Positions 11,591-22,322 of a stretch of DNA of 64,000 bases are shown one piece after another (the first letter of the stretch is position 1; each line of letters starts with the position of its first letter). The stretch covers positions 79,114,702-79,178,701 of the forward strand of contig NC_065881.2 of NCBI RefSeq assembly GCF_932274485.2, given 5' to 3'. The stretch is from Patella vulgata. Taxonomy: Eukaryota; Mollusca; Gastropoda; Patellidae. Position numbers and translations under genes: made by a program. The notes below the pieces were generated by a model. The model was given only the letters and a program-made list of their open reading frames with translations, ran no database searches and had not been told where the DNA came from.

Positions 11591-12773
11591 GGGGAAAAAA
11601 TTTGCTCAATCAAGGTGCTTTTACTGCACCAAAAACTATGGGATGGCGCAATTTCATTAGACCAAATCTCAACAACCGCAAGCCAAGTAAAATTCATGCC
11701 ACTATTTATTATAATTCTTCAACTACTTTCAGACTAACACTTAACTTTATTATTTATAAATGCCCAAATTAGGAAGCCACCACTAATATTTGAAAAATTA
11801 AAACTATTCAGTAACTTGGAAGCATACGATTTATATTGTGCACCATGCGTTTAGCACAAGATCGTTATAGTTTATGGGGAAAATGTTAAACGATCTATCA
11901 ATCCTACATTATGCAGCATTACAAATTCCAGAATCTACACTGGTCTCTTGGGCATAGCTAGATAGTATATAATACACACACGATGCCCTACGTTTCAGTG
12001 TTTAAACAACTTCGATAATCTCAAAATAAGATTACTTCTGAATCTTGAGTGCGCAAGTCGGATGGATAACTCAAAATACTAGACTCATGACGCATGTATT
12101 CTGAGGACTACATTGTTATATATTCCATTATAATCTATGATAGCTGCAGTATATCAATAACAATATTCATGGATATCTGGAACAATGGTTATTAATTCCA
12201 TCAGCTTGGAAGTAAATGGCATATTCATGTTTCTCGTCCCCTAAACCCCCCAAAAGGATATATCACACGTGTATGTTGCTATTGAAGGAATCATTTTCGA
12301 GCCAATTTCTGTCGCCATTTAGGATTTCGGCTGCCATATTGGATCAACCGTTAGTGAGATGGATCGGAAATTGTCCAAAATGGCTCCGATGATCAACAAA
12401 ACGCATAAAATGATATAATACACGGGTCATTTCGCCAACAACCTTTGTCAATGTCAATTCCAGATCAACTTTTTCCGCCATTGTGGATTTAAGGCTCTCC
12501 TGGAGTTAGCCCATAGATTTCTGAGGTAGCAAATTACAAAAATCTTACCTAGGGTCCCTTCTATCAGGAACCATCGTCAAACCCTTTTCCCTGAAAAATG
12601 ATCATGGATCTGGGGGGTTTGACCCGACTATAGCAGATAGTCTCCGAAAAAGAATATTTAGTGTGCTCTGTCAATTGAAAATAAAAGTTGTTATCGTGAA
12701 ATTGAAATCAAAGATGACATGATGGGTATAAATTACATGCATATTTTTATGCATTTATATTTTCTATTTACAG
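11591..12773. other. Non-coding stretch, probable intron or intergenic DNA
   Basis: No domain-bearing frame. The end of this stretch (aattacatgc to tttctatttacag) is a plausible branch/acceptor region for the exon at 12774-12951. Upstream exons of that gene were not identified. Confidence 0.35.
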
Positions 12774-12951
12774 AGAGGCTGAATATTATTTGACCTGTGT
12801 AACCACAGAACCGTTGGTACCGGCTTGTAGAGGAGCCTCCATAGAAAAGGACCGTGAAATATTTACTAAACTAACACCCGAAGCATGCAGGGCTATGACC
12901 ATAATTTATACATCTCTACTTTTGGCCGCTTCTCTTTTTGTCACTGCCTGA
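12774..12951 (+). CDS. Putative last exon of a small cysteine-containing, GPI-tailed protein
   Basis: A polypyrimidine tract and CAG acceptor (tttctatttacag, ending 12773) precede an open frame starting EAEYYLTCVTTEPLVPACRG and closing with TGA at 12949-12951. The last residues, ACRAMTIIYTSLLLAASLF plus VTA, form a hydrophobic tail ending at the stop, as in GPI-anchor signals. Three cysteines precede the tail. Small cysteine-rich GPI proteins such as Ly6/uPAR relatives have this ending, but the exon lacks the usual CCxxDxCN signature, so the family is not assigned. Earlier exons were not found. Entry phase: one base carried in from the previous exon. Confidence 0.4.
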
Positions 12952-13185
12952 AATCTCATCATGTAATATTGTCCACAGGCTGTTTCTGTTCTTGTTCTTG
13001 TTACGCTCTCTAACCACATTAATGATGTATTTTATCAGTTGTGATTTTAGTATGTTACTGTCTCAAACCATATTTATTATATGTTTTATCATTTAGTATT
13101 AAATTATACGTGTATGATCCGTTGATATTTTCTATACGATTGTTTGTTCAGACTTCATGATGATTTTCAATCGGATTATATTTCT

Positions 13186-13692
13186 GAACTGTTCGAGTAA
13201 ATATGGTTGTCTGCAGGTTATAACAATATATCAACCATTTTGGTTGAGTGATTATAAGCATTTACTCATTGCTTACATCCATCAGTCCATAAATTGTGTA
13301 AATTCGATAAGGAACTGTTCGAGTAAATATGGTTGTCTGCAGGTTATAACAATATATCAACCATTTTGGTTGAGTGATTATAAGCATTTACTCATTGCTT
13401 ACATCCATCAGTCCATAAATTGTGTAAATTCGATAAGGAACTGTTCGAGTAAATATGGTTGTCTGCAGGTTATAACAATATATCAACCATTTTGGTTGAG
13501 TGATTATAAGCATTTACTCATTGCTTACATCCATCAGTCCATAAATTGTGTAAATTCGATAAGGAACTGTTCGAGTAAATATGGTTGCCTGCAGGTTATA
13601 ACAATATATCAACCATTTTGGTTGAGTGATTATAAGCATTTACTCATTGCTTACATCCATCAGTCCATAAATTGTGTAAATTCGATAAGGAA
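13186..13692. repeat. 126-bp minisatellite, four near-identical units
   Basis: The unit begins gaactgttcgagtaaatatg and repeats with a 126-bp period from 13186 to about 13692; one substitution is visible in the fourth unit. Because 126 is a multiple of three the array stays open in frame, giving four 42-residue repeats in a 181-codon open frame (13157-13702). Near-perfect unit identity explains the open frame without selection, so it is not called as a gene. Confidence 0.85.
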
Positions 13693-13778
13693 CAAATTTT
13701 GAGATATTTTGTACTTCCTGGAATTGTTGTGCTAGTTATAAGGAAACAAATCAAATGTATCGCTTCTCTATCCGTAAG

Positions 13779-14152
13779 CAATCTGATTAAAATACAGATC
13801 GATATTTCGTTTCGTTTTTTATTTATACTTTCGATGGCCTACACTACATGAAGATATGACCGGTTGTAGCGATAGGTCACGTCAGAGATCACACAAGGTG
13901 CTTTTGACATAGGACGTCAGACATTTGATTAACCAATCAGCATTGATGTTACTAATGGATTACCCAGTTCCGTGCAAAACACGTCTAAAGCTCGCCGTAA
14001 CAGACCGTATCATTGGCTAATTGCTCACACCATTCAGAACACGTCAAGGATAACACCTCTTCCAGCAGATCCTAGTGTAGTAAAGACAAGTGAAAACGAA
14101 ATTTTGAACTATAAAAACGAAACTAAATAGGATCTGTGTTTTAATCAGATTG
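13779..14152. mobile_element. MITE with inverted termini caatctgattaaaa
   Basis: Left end CAATCTGATTAAAATACAGA, right end inverted with one mismatch over 20 bp. Length 374 bp, no coding frame. A terminus-like fragment of the same family is visible near 56099-56125. Superfamily unassigned because no clean target duplication is visible. Confidence 0.6.
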
Positions 14153-14314
14153 ACCGGTAAGCTATTGAAATTCAAAGACGCGCTTCAAAATCAGGCATAA
14201 TTAGTGATTGTCACACATCGAATTGTGAATAACAGCGTCAATGTCGTTCATGATGTATCCCTTTACTACAGTGGGCGTTATATTTAACAGTGTTATTGTA
14301 TTCCGTAACTTCGA

Positions 14315-14830
14315 AAAGATAAATTCACCCATGGCCTTACAAGGTAAAGCACTACGTCCGTTAGTCCTATGAATACATCAAAACGGTCCACTGAAAACTG
14401 GCTTCATGCACTGGTATATGTCTAAATTATCCTTTGTAACAGTGATAATACTGCAAATCTAAATTGTATCAATTTGTGTTGTACTGTTATATTTAATGGA
14501 GAAGATAAATTCACCCATGGCCTACCCCAAAACGGTCAATTGAAAACTGACTTCATGCATTGGTATATATTTCTAAATTATCCTTTGGAATACTGCAAAT
14601 CTAAATTGTATCAATTTCTGTTGTACTGTATATTTAACGTAGAAGATAAATTCACCCATGGCCTTATAAGTTAAAGCACTACGTTCGTTACTCCTATGAC
14701 TACCCCAAAACGGTCCATTGAAAACTAACTGCATTGGTATATATTTCTAAATTATCCTTTTAAAAAGTGATAATAATGCAAATCTAAACTGTATCAAATT
14801 TTTTTGTACTGTTCTATTTATATTTAATAA
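14315..14830. repeat. Degenerate tandem repeat, three units of about 160-190 bp
   Basis: Each unit carries gataaattcacccatggcc, a caaaacggtc box, cttcatgcattggtatat and ctaaattatcctttt. Units have drifted by indels, so the array is older than the 126-bp minisatellite. Confidence 0.7.
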
Positions 14831-15430
14831 AGATTGTTCTAGTTTAATTAATATTTTATGCAAATGTTTTCTATTTAATTGTTAGTGTTCCAGAACCTGG
14901 ATTAAATAATGTTTTTGTTATCTTTTTTAGCTATAACGTCAATGTGAATGTATTGCAAGAGTTAGTTTGTGACTTTACTAAGACGAATCGTTCGTTTTTT
15001 ATACCTTAATATTGTTAATGTTGAAAGTATCATATCGAATGTCTGCCAATGTAGTTTGTCTATGTATACTCACTGCAATCGTTTTTGTTATAGTCTGGCC
15101 ATTAGTGGAATCCAATTACCTCGACATGTCCATTATACTTCGCATATTGGCGATTTAAATTCATTCGATCACCAGTGAGTCATGACCGATTTAGTGTTAC
15201 TGTTACAAAGGGGTGAACATTAAGACGTTAACATTCTATTCCACATATTAATAGCACGCAACTGAGATATTACACGTTGGTTTACTGCGAAAAGCTAATA
15301 CGCCAAACTGGTCCATGTTTTACTTCAAGTCCGTTTACGTAGATGTATATATTCGCTTGTCGTTATAGACGGTGTTTACAAGATTTGTCTACAGCTTGCA
15401 CATGTATTACAGCCTGACCGTTTAGCATAA
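14831..15430. other. Non-coding stretch
   Basis: Low-complexity AT-rich sequence without recognised elements or a supported gene. Confidence 0.4.
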
Positions 15431-15432
15431 CG

Positions 15433-15700
15433 AGGGAGCCCCGGTGGCTAAGTGAGTAAGACGCTGGCTCGCTAGCCTGGAGGTGGCGGGTTCGACCGGG
15501 TGTGGACCGAAAAAGTGACTCAGAATTTTCCGGCATGGTTTCCCCCTTTGCTGGGATGCAGGGGTACCGTGTATACATTGGTGTGCACGAGGTAGATCCC
15601 TTGTCGCTCTCTGGGCAAAATTCCCCTCTTTGCACACTATATGGCGTATACCCGTCTTCATTAGCTCAGTCGGAGCAGAACAGTAGGACATTATAAACCC
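15433..15700 (+). mobile_element. SINE family 1 copy with tRNA-like head
   Basis: Begins gagccccggtggctaagtga, with box B ggcgggttcgaccggg, followed by the family body (internally deleted) and ending at gcagaacagtaggac without the full tail. The head shows that the family is tRNA-derived. Confidence 0.75.
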
Positions 15701-15939
15701 AATTTAATTAGCATTACGAAATAAAATTAAGTGTTTTCTTTCGACTCGAGAACAGCTGTTGTCTAAGCGTTTGTTACAGCTTCATGCAACCCGAGAGTAT
15801 ACGGTTTTAAGGGGTAGTATGGTCGTCAGACTGAAACTTGAAGGAATTGTCGGAATGGCATCGCACGGAGTTCAGGCTGCATGGCCGTTCTTTGGAGCCA
15901 GATATTGCTTATGTGGTAGAGATCATTTGTCTTCAACAA

Positions 15940-16312
15940 AATGAAATGGGGTTTACCGTCCTACTGTTTTGCTCCCAAACTGGGCTAATGAAGACGGGTG
16001 TCCTCGACGAATATTTACAAGAAACGTTAGAAGACGAGAATTAACATTTATAAAGTAAATGGAAATGAAATGGGGTGTAATGTCCTACTGTTCCGTTTCT
16101 ACTGTGCTGATGAAGATGGGTATACGCATTGCAGTGTGACCGGGCAGCGGTTTTCGTCCTGTCCGAAAGACTATACGTTGTTCCTTGCCAGACCCACGAT
16201 CCTACACCACTGACAATGGGAAAAATCTCCGGAAAAGAAACGATGAACTTTCTCGGTCCGCAGGGAGAGTTCGTCCTAGCGAATCGACGTCCCACCACTG
16301 AGCCATCCTTAA
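15940..16312 (-). mobile_element. SINE family 1 copies (tail fragment plus diverged copy)
   Basis: A tail fragment at 15940-15997 and a diverged longer copy at 16060-16312, both inverted (aaatgaaatggggt at the left end). The second reaches the head region (actgagccatcc). Confidence 0.6.
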
Positions 16313-16944
16313 GTAAATGGGGAAGTATAAGATGCTAATCTGTGACCAAGATATCACTCAATAAAAACGTAGTTACCCCCCTTTAATCGAACCAATTTTA
16401 TATTCATTTTCAAAACATACGGATGTTTTGCAGGTGACGTCATTAAATGTCAAGGGTTCTTCCATTATACGCCGGGCTTTCGTCCCATATGATCAACTAG
16501 GCAACACTTTACTTATGAGCCCCGCAAGCGGTAACCCTGACTAACGGAAACTGGGAGTAAAAAATCCAGAACAACCAGCACGTAAGTCACTAAGCAATTT
16601 ATATAAGGAGGGTGAAATAGAATTTGAGATTATATGTAATGTTCACAGCATTATCAATCCGCTAATTCATGTTTATAGTCCGGTAAAAATGTTAATTTAC
16701 GTATTCAGACAGAGGTTACTCATCAATATTGATTCAAATCATGGTGTAAGGCGACGAGTGGATGAGCAAAAATGGGCGTGTATCACATGACAACTGCACG
16801 CGTTCGTTTCGCAACGGCGTGCAATCGTTTATGGTTTGTATATATTGATAACTTATTGTAGGTTTTGGGTTTTCCTGGTCGCTGAAAAAGTACGCATTCA
16901 GATAAATTAAATTATGTTAGACCTGTTATTCCCTAAATTGTTGG

Positions 16945-17175
16945 GGTTGGATGGCTGAATGGTTAGCACGTGTGCGCTGAATCAAAAAGTCTGTCATTGT
17001 CGATTCCCGGGTTGTACGTGACAAAGAGTAGGGTCGCCTGTCCAACCTCGTGGATTTTCTCCGGGCCCTCCGGTTTCCTCCAACTGCTAAAGACCCAAAC
17101 GAAATACAGAAATAAAATTGAACCATGTGTTAGTCCCGAAATGACCTAGTTTGTATCGAGTGGACGTTAAATCCC

Positions 17176-17214
<39 letters not shown>
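16945..17214 (+). mobile_element. SINE family 2, near full length with (TC)n tail
   Basis: Head ggttggatggctgaatggtt, box B gtcgattcccgg, body with ctccgggccctccggtttcc, and a (TC)n tract at about 17177-17214. The most complete plus-strand copy of the family in the window. Confidence 0.75.
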
Positions 17215-17216
<2 letters not shown>

Positions 17217-18245
17217 GTCTATCGAATCACGCAATGAGGGGATTGGGGAATTCACAATTGTAATCGGACAAACAGGTTTTAATAACTGAATAATTATGAT
17301 ACTGGGGGCTTACTCGGGATCTCGAGAACACAATTTGTCCAATAGTAATTGTTAGTTACTTCAGGAACATTCACGGATCGAACGCTGTCACCTGAACGTT
17401 CCTATTCATTCCTAGTAACGGTCACAAATAAACGGCAAGGATTCCCAAATAGCCCTAGAACTAAGGTGGGGTAAAGCGTTATTTTCTTATTGTAGCTTAA
17501 TAGACCGTTCCTAGAACTAAGTATGTGCCTTTGCCTTGGTTAAAAAAACTTTAAGAATGCGAGTTTGTTACAGCATTATTTAGATTTAAATTAAAATGTT
17601 GGAATGTGACACTGGATTTACATCCCAAACATCACTTGATTCAATTAACTTTCATTTTGTATTCAAATAGTTACTTTTATTAACTTGCGTTTTTCGAAAC
17701 TCTGAAGTTGCCGTGACGGTTTCTATTTTTCTTTCAAGACCACCTTCTGAGCATTGGGATAGCATGTTGCTTAGTTTCGACTGTGTCTAATCTTTATGAA
17801 AACTATTTTCAAGATAATGGTAATATTGTCAAAAAATAATAAAGAGCACATTATTATTCCTTTTCATTTTACAGTCGCCGTTGTATATGACTGTGTCTAA
17901 TCTTTATGAAAAATATTTTCAAGATGATGGTATTATTGTCATAAAATAATAAAGAGCACATTATTATTCCTTTTCATTTTACAGTCGCCGTTGTATATGA
18001 ACCCTTTCCCCCGGATGGCATGTAACGGTACCATATATGAACGGACAGCATTTATGACTATAATAGTAAATTTTACCACTACTTACATGCTGCAGCCAAA
18101 AGCAAAATAGATTCCCGAATCATCTTGTATAAAAATCTAGTGTATATGTAGTTCTACCTCTGAAATCTACCCAAGTCTTTTCCACGACAGGAGCTAAATA
18201 TTTACCGCAGCAGCGAATGTCTTAAGCCCCCCCCCCATCGTTTGT
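17215..18245. other. Non-coding flank of the Polinton, with a 110-bp tandem duplication
   Basis: The segment gactgtgtctaatctttatg through tcgccgttgtatat occurs twice, at 17779-17888 and 17889-17998 (period 110 bp), with few differences. The rest shows no recognised feature apart from a C tract just before the Polinton insertion site. Confidence 0.6.
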
Positions 18246-18251
18246 GATGCA
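18246..18251. repeat. Left target-site duplication of the Polinton
   Basis: The hexamer gatgca abuts the first AG of the element. The same hexamer follows the terminal CT at 30793-30798. Polintons are known to make 6-bp duplications. Confidence 0.85.
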
Positions 18252-18306
18252 AGTAGTATAGGCGGTAGTCTGGAGCAATTTTGGAATTCCAGACATTCCA
18301 AAGGTC

Positions 18307-18365
18307 TGACGTCACACATTCCTAAGGTCTGACGTCAGAGCATTCCACAGGTGTTCTATTTATAG
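18307..18365 (+). promoter_or_regulatory. Promoter-like block in the left terminus: two CRE palindromes and a TATA-like box
   Basis: Two perfect TGACGTCA octamers (18307-18314 and 18330-18337) lie 23 bp apart within a duplicated aggtctgacgtca block, followed by tatttatag at 18357-18365. The spacing suits a start site just before the ATG at 18402. TGACGTCA is the CREB/ATF consensus; activity is inferred. Confidence 0.5.
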
Positions 18366-18401
18366 TTTGAATATGGTTATTGTTGACTGAACAATGAGGT
18401 T

Positions 18402-18602
18402 ATGAATAATAAAAAAGGTCTGCATGTGTTGTATTCTTTGATCGTGTTTGACTTTTGTAACGAGGGTATGGGGTCCTCGAATTGTTTATTGGAGGGTAGG
18501 GGGGAAGATATTTCGCTTTATAGGCAGGTGTGCAGAGGTTACATTGAGTTCACGTCACGCGTAGTTATACCTGCATTCAGGGACAATGATCTCCGCTATT
18601 AA
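18402..18602 (+). CDS. Unrecognised small ORF next to the left terminus
   Basis: A 66-codon ATG-started frame reading inward from the terminus, about 37 bp downstream of the TATA-like box. The product, starting MNNKKGLHVLYSLIVF, shows no domain I recognise. It is duplicated at 30442-30642 by the palindrome, so that conservation says nothing about selection. It could be a small terminal gene of the element or chance. Confidence 0.3.
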   Translation: MNNKKGLHVLYSLIVFDFCNEGMGSSNCLLEGRGEDISLYRQVCRGYIEFTSRVVIPAFRDNDLRY

Positions 18603-19050
18603 GCTTGACAGCTGAGCATGTTGTGATTGTTTATCAAAGGCTGTTTATATCCCACACACCAACCCCCCCCCACCCCCGCCCTAACCTCAAAAAACCCACT
18701 TCACAGGTCTACACTCTTCAATCCGTGTCGATACTAAGAAACCAACAACAGCCTTTTTTTTATAATATTTTATTTAGCCATAATGTTATATATATATATT
18801 TTTTTTTTTACGGACAATTAATTTGATGGCAGGTTCCAATCTGCCAGCTACCTATAAGTGGCGAGAACGTTGATTATGTTCTTGAACGCATGGTTCGTTC
18901 CCTCAACCATCCTCAACCGTGCCAGTATGTAGTCAGTAAAAGCTAACAATCTACAGAAAAGAACAAATCAGATAGGTATTGGTAAAATAAAACAATATTC
19001 ATATTAAAAGAATTGCATTGTCTACCCCCCCCCCCCCACAGCCCACACAA
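18603..19050. other. Left-arm spacer between terminus and capsid region
   Basis: C-rich and T-rich runs and a (TA)n tract; nothing coding recognised. Mirrored at about 29990-30440. Confidence 0.4.
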
Positions 19051-19056
19051 CTTCTG

Positions 19057-19404
19057 CTAACCCTTTGAATTTGTAACAGGTAAGCAAAGTTTACAAAGAA
19101 CGTGTCCAAATTCAAATGGTACTGGTTGTCCTAGTTCCGTGTAAAGTCCGAGTTCAACCGTGTCTATGTAATGTTTGTTGACTGGAATATAATAGGGGTT
19201 GTCAAACGTTTTATATACAGCCGATCCAAAGGGTTTAGCTAGATCCACCTGTATAGCTCGCAACAACGGTGCGCTTAACCGATCCTAAACCATAACCTTT
19301 CTGATACGGTGACCCCGTAAAAATTGGAAATCCGTCACCCGTTTGACTGAGGTAATAACGTCGTATCTTTGCATCGTCACACCTGTAGGGTTGTAGACAC
19401 GTCA
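19057..19404 (-). pseudogene. Polinton small virion-type gene start fused to a partial repeat of the capsid gene (left arm)
   Basis: Directly behind the capsid gene a second short frame opens at 19405 (minus) with overlapping stop and start codons (TAATG). Its first about 45 residues contain a YYLSQTG motif and SPYQKGYGLGS, resembling the Gly-rich start of the small protein that follows the penton gene in Polintons, possibly a pVI-like membrane-active protein. It then runs into a partial tandem copy of the 3' end of the capsid gene (19057-19266). Fossil; mirrored at 29636-29984. Confidence 0.45.
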
Positions 19405-19974
19405 TTATTCGACCTTGCGCAAGTGCAGTTTACAAAGAACGTGTCCAAATTCAAATGATACTGGTTGTCCTAGTTCCGTGTAAAGTCCGAGTTCAACCGT
19501 GTCTATGTAATGTTTGTTGACTGGAATATAATAGGGGTTGTCAAACGTTTTATATACAGCCGATCCAAAGGGTTTAGCTAGATCCACCTGTATAGCTCGC
19601 AACAACGGGGCGCTTGTATCACCGACCAACTGATTTTCGATAATATCAGTGTAAATATAAATATTGTGAAAATTGGAATCTAAATCGACTTTTGTGTCAC
19701 TTTTCACACTGCTTGTAAATTCATTCTCTTTCATAAACCCGAATATCCGGGCTAAATTCTTGGACAAATGGACTTTTCGACCGTCTCTTCCTAGGAGTAA
19801 TAAGACATAACCCTCGGGATCTTTCACGATAGATAATGATGCCCCAACCTCCAACGTCGATTTATTGAAATGATTGATTATGTCGTGTCCAGTATCGTAG
19901 TAACCATCGGGTATTGAAAAACGTAAGCGATGCGGTCCCTCTATTTCCGTTTTACTATTAATGGAGCTGTTCAT
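19405..19974 (-). CDS. Polinton penton-type minor capsid protein, left-arm copy
   Basis: A 189-residue frame that looks whole. The C-terminal half carries the pattern I associate with the Polinton/adintovirus minor capsid family: NQLVGDTSAPLLRAIQVDLA, then NPYYIPVNKHYIDTVEL and PVSFEFGHVLCKLHLRK, a beta-rich segment ending in a conserved FEFG..L..LH.R block. In Polintons this protein is thought to form capsid vertices beside the major capsid protein. Here it sits near the terminus and its mirror copy is at 29067-29636 with about one residue difference. The major capsid gene is absent, so no particle could be built from this element alone. Treated as a fossil. Confidence 0.7.
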   Translation of the reverse strand: MNSSINSKTEIEGPHRLRFSIPDGYYDTGHDIINHFNKSTLEVGASLSIVKDPEGYVLLLLGRDGRKVHLSKNLARIFGFMKENEFTSSVKSDTKVDLDSNFHNIYIYTDIIENQLVGDTSAPLLRAIQVDLAKPFGSAVYKTFDNPYYIPVNKHYIDTVELGLYTELGQPVSFEFGHVLCKLHLRKVE

Positions 19975-19991
19975 ACTAATTATTCCGTTAT

Positions 19992-20340
19992 AAAAGGACT
20001 GATTTGTGTCAGAAGTTTAAAATATCTAGAATCAATATACTGGGCTTTAATGTCGCCTATTATTCGACTACGTTGACGTACTCCGAAATGAGTGTACTAC
20101 AAAAACCAAGGTCCTGTACCTTGAAAACGTAAATCTTGATGTCCTTAGAACAATCACTGGATTTTATAAAAGGACTGATTTGTGTCAGAAGTTTAAAATA
20201 TCTAGAATCAATATACTGGGCTTTAATGTTTCCTATTATTCGACTACGTGGACGTACTCCGAAATGAGTGTACTACAAAAACCAAGGTCCTGTACCTTGA
20301 AAACGTAAATCTTGATGTCCTTAGAACAATCACTAGATTA
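19992..20340. repeat. 175-bp tandem duplication upstream of the capsid gene (left arm)
   Basis: A unit starting aaaaggactgatttgtgtca occurs twice at a 175-bp period; the first copy abuts the capsid start. Mirrored at 28702-29050. It may duplicate the capsid gene's upstream region. Confidence 0.75.
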
Positions 20341-20624
20341 GTGAGAGCTACATCTTATAACCTATCGTAAATTGCATCAGGGTTCACTTCGATTAAAATG
20401 AGACGGCGGCCCCATAAACTAACCCTGTTTTACGAAATGGCGAATTTAGAAATTCTCGTTTGCAATTGTCGAAATCATTTATTTATTTGGACATTTATTG
20501 TTTTAAAGAAAGAATTCATACTTTATTTTTTTTTATTTTGGGGAATATTTTATACTTCTTGCTAAAATATTTTTAGACAAAACAAATTTTCAAATTGTGG
20601 AACCTTTGAAAACTAGTAGATGTC

Positions 20625-21000
20625 ATTTAAATTTGACCCCCCCCCCCCCGGTCCCGCCCCTCACATGCGCACACACCCACAAACACCCAACACCCAATCA
20701 CAGACTTTAACATCAACACGAATAATATCTTTTCATGTTGTTTTATTATAAAATGTATATATTCCCCGCTACGGTCGTTTTTTTTTAAATTATGCATACC
20801 AATCTTACCCACCTTTATCTCAAAAATGATGATTAGAACGCTCCAGTACACATGTAATGGTGAAAAGACAGACAACCAGCACGAATAATACCTTTTCATG
20901 TTGTTTATTACAAAATGTATATATTTCTTCCACGGTCGTTTATTTTTAAAAATATGCATACCAACCTTACTCTTTTTTCTCCTCAAAAATTGGTGATTAG
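20625..21000. repeat. About 162-bp direct duplication (left arm)
   Basis: Blocks around cacgaataatatcttttcat and gattagaacgctcc occur twice (near 20717 and 20879), with drift. Mirrored at about 28040-28415. Open frames across it are by-products of the repeat. Confidence 0.6.
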
Positions 21001-21624
21001 AACGCTCCGTTACTCATGTCATTGTTTTTTTGTCTTTATGTATTTTCATTATCTATTTGAACTCCCTTTTTTCAGCCCGAAACATGTAACTTATTATATT
21101 CTTGAAATATCACAAGTAAATGATATAGCCGCGTGTGCAACTATTATATCGTTTAGTTTCGAGTAATATTCATTTTGAGCTTTTTAAAGCATCCCCGTGA
21201 AAAAATATTATCTAAAATACTTAATCATTCAATATTCCATTATTTTGAAAATAAAAACCACACAAAAAAAAATGTTAAGGAAGCAAATTTCTGAGCGTTA
21301 ATATCCCCGTGAATAATATTATCTAAAATACTAAATCATTCGAGTTACCGTATATCCCCAAAACCTGTAAGAAATAAATTAATTGTTAATTATCATCTTA
21401 GTTTATACATGCAATGTGTTCATTTTATTGTATTTCGTACTTGGTCACTTTTGAGAGTAAATAGCAGTTTTATCAATAATTTTCTCAAATTGCATCAATC
21501 ACACACCAAACGTCAATTGTGATTAGCTTATCAAACGGGGGAAATTTGTTGCAATAAGAAATACCTATATTCGGACATTGATTTACTATAACATTAATAC
21601 ATCAGCAGTAACTATAAAAAACGT

Positions 21625-22060
21625 TAAAGGAGCTAAATCGCTAATATTTATGGGACCTAGAAATTGACAGAAATGGGTCGCAACGAATATAATAAGGTAA
21701 TGTGAATGTATATAAACTGATTTACATTCAATCGTTTCTGTTTTTACCGTAATTTCTAATCAGTTATGTTCGGCGAAATGCGCCAAAGTCTCAATTGAAT
21801 GACGATCTTTAGCGTCTGGTTATTCCAGTCTAAACCGATGGTATTTATTGCGCATGCTCTCCATATAAGAATATAGCATTGACATGACTTGTGGAATATG
21901 TCTAGCCTCGGTCTTCGAGTCCCTTGTGCCAAATGGCAAATTTACCAATGGTAAAATGTTTCTTTTGTCTTGAATATTGGATATCAGAAGCTCATCTATT
22001 CCTTGTAAGATCACAAGACCAATGCTGATTTGAATTGACAAATAATTCGTGTTTTCAATG
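21625..22060. repeat. Dispersed repeat R1 inside the left arm
   Basis: Same family as 4905-5365 outside the element. Its presence in both arms (mirror 27000-27440) means it was already in the element before the inverted duplication, unless it is native Polinton sequence. The minus strand carries a 73-residue frame of unknown nature. Confidence 0.6.
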
Positions 22061-22322
22061 TCGAAGATTTTGATGATATTGAGTTAGAGACTTAGCTACT
22101 TTAACAATAATTTTTGTAGATATGGAAAAAAAGATATTGATCACATAGAAATACCAAATTTTTTTTAAAGATATGGAAAAAAGATGTTGATCACATAAAA
22201 ATACCAAATTTATATTCCATAAATGGTAGATGTAGACATTAAACATACATTATGCAAGGGCTATATCTCCCTATTGCAGGGCTTCCTTTAGGCCTGAAAT
22301 GTTTTCTAAAGTATTAATTAGA

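Larger units (their letters stand above)
18252..22322 (+). repeat. Left outer arm of the palindrome
   Basis: Reverse complement of 26719-30792 with a 3-bp net length difference and few substitutions. At 4.07 kb it is much longer than the several-hundred-bp to 1-2-kb terminal repeats usual in Polintons. The arm stops at the N gap, not at a natural boundary. Confidence 0.95.

Noticed and set aside
13157-13702. 181-codon open frame over the minisatellite as a gene
   Set aside because: The open frame follows from a 126-bp unit without stops being copied; there is no domain, leader or splice context.
15422-15700. True tRNA gene at the SINE head
   Set aside because: A- and B-box-like sequences are present, but no complete cloverleaf or acceptor stem could be formed, and the sequence continues into the SINE body.
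20627-21166. Lysine-rich 119-codon frame and its antisense, repeated in the other arm
   Set aside because: They span a 162-bp internal duplication and a C tract; no protein feature, and the apparent conservation is only the palindrome.
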